Of a stretch of 14,088 nucleotides of DNA, positions 13,943 to 14,088 are shown one piece after another. The translations under genes and the position numbers were made by a program. This DNA comes from Thioalkalivibrio nitratireducens (GTDB lineage Bacteria; Pseudomonadota; Gammaproteobacteria; Ectothiorhodospirales; Ectothiorhodospiraceae): the NCBI GenBank assembly GCA_011390385.1, contig JAABSN010000083.1, forward strand, positions 1 to 14,088, in the 5' to 3' direction. The first letter of the stretch is position 1. Each line of letters opens with the position of its first letter. Below the pieces are notes generated by a model, which searched no databases, was not told where the DNA came from, and saw only the letters and a program-made list of their open reading frames with translations.

Positions 13943-14043
13943 GTAGGGTGCCAACGAGCGCAGCGAATTGCGCCGCTCGTGGTCCGGGAGCCACGGTCGG
14001 CGCGGTATCGGTGCGGCTCGGCTGCGCCTCACGGCACCCTACG
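13943..14043. repeat. Composite inverted repeat element D
   Basis: A type 1 unit starts at GTAGGGTGCC (13943-13952, then AACGAGCGCAGCGAATTGCG), and an inverted type 2 unit ends with GGCACCCTACG (14033-14043). The total is 101 bp. It begins 53 bp after the senB stop, in the same polarity relative to the gene as element A. Beyond it, 14044-14088 shows no gene. Confidence 0.85.
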
Positions 14044-14088
14044 CGGGTTCTTGCACGCTACGTAAAGATCCGTATGTCCAGGCACCGG

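Overview
This window is GC-rich, gene-dense bacterial DNA. The protein families (PA0069-type radical SAM, a PA3496-like small acidic protein, MsrPQ, a DUF2007/zinc-ribbon protein) and the dispersed GTAGGGTGCC-type palindromic repeats suggest a gammaproteobacterium, possibly near the Ectothiorhodospiraceae/Chromatiales. The taxonomic guess is inference only.

Left part (1-3320, plus strand): the 3' portion of an FtsX-type ABC transporter permease is followed by a lipoprotein of the AttH/CrtC-like family, an AttEFG-AttH-like export module. Just downstream lie one composite inverted-repeat element (A) and a solo half-unit (B). Middle-left (3377-5457): a small acidic protein on the minus strand is divergent from msrP-msrQ, the periplasmic methionine sulfoxide repair system, across a locally AT-rich intergenic region. 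Middle (5506-7237, plus): an unrecognised 208-aa protein, a DUF2007 plus zinc-ribbon protein and a Nudix (ADP-ribose pyrophosphatase-like) hydrolase. They converge on a minus-strand CopG/ParD-like antitoxin and RelE/ParE-like toxin pair (7277-7839).

Right part (7983-13889) is the most notable: a selenium locus. On the minus strand, an EgtB-like enzyme best read as selenoneine synthase SenA is followed by a 754-aa fusion of an FAD/NAD(P) oxidoreductase with selenide,water dikinase SelD, then a PA0069-family radical SAM protein 16 bp after it. Divergent from senA, only 56 bp away, is a TIGR04348-type glycosyltransferase best read as selenosugar synthase SenB. The inferred pathway is: the fused SelD makes selenophosphate (the SenC role), SenB turns it into a selenosugar, and SenA joins that selenosugar with hercynine on the way to selenoneine. 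No EgtD (hercynine synthase) is present, so hercynine must come from elsewhere.

Three composite repeats (A, C, D; about 100-116 bp) each sit 25-53 bp downstream of a stop codon. All have the same polarity relative to that upstream gene (unit type 1 near the gene, type 2 inverted and distal). Their variable spacers appear to hold a small hairpin whose loop is conserved while its stem differs. C and D flank the senA-senB pair. No rRNA, tRNA, CRISPR array or recognisable transposase was seen.
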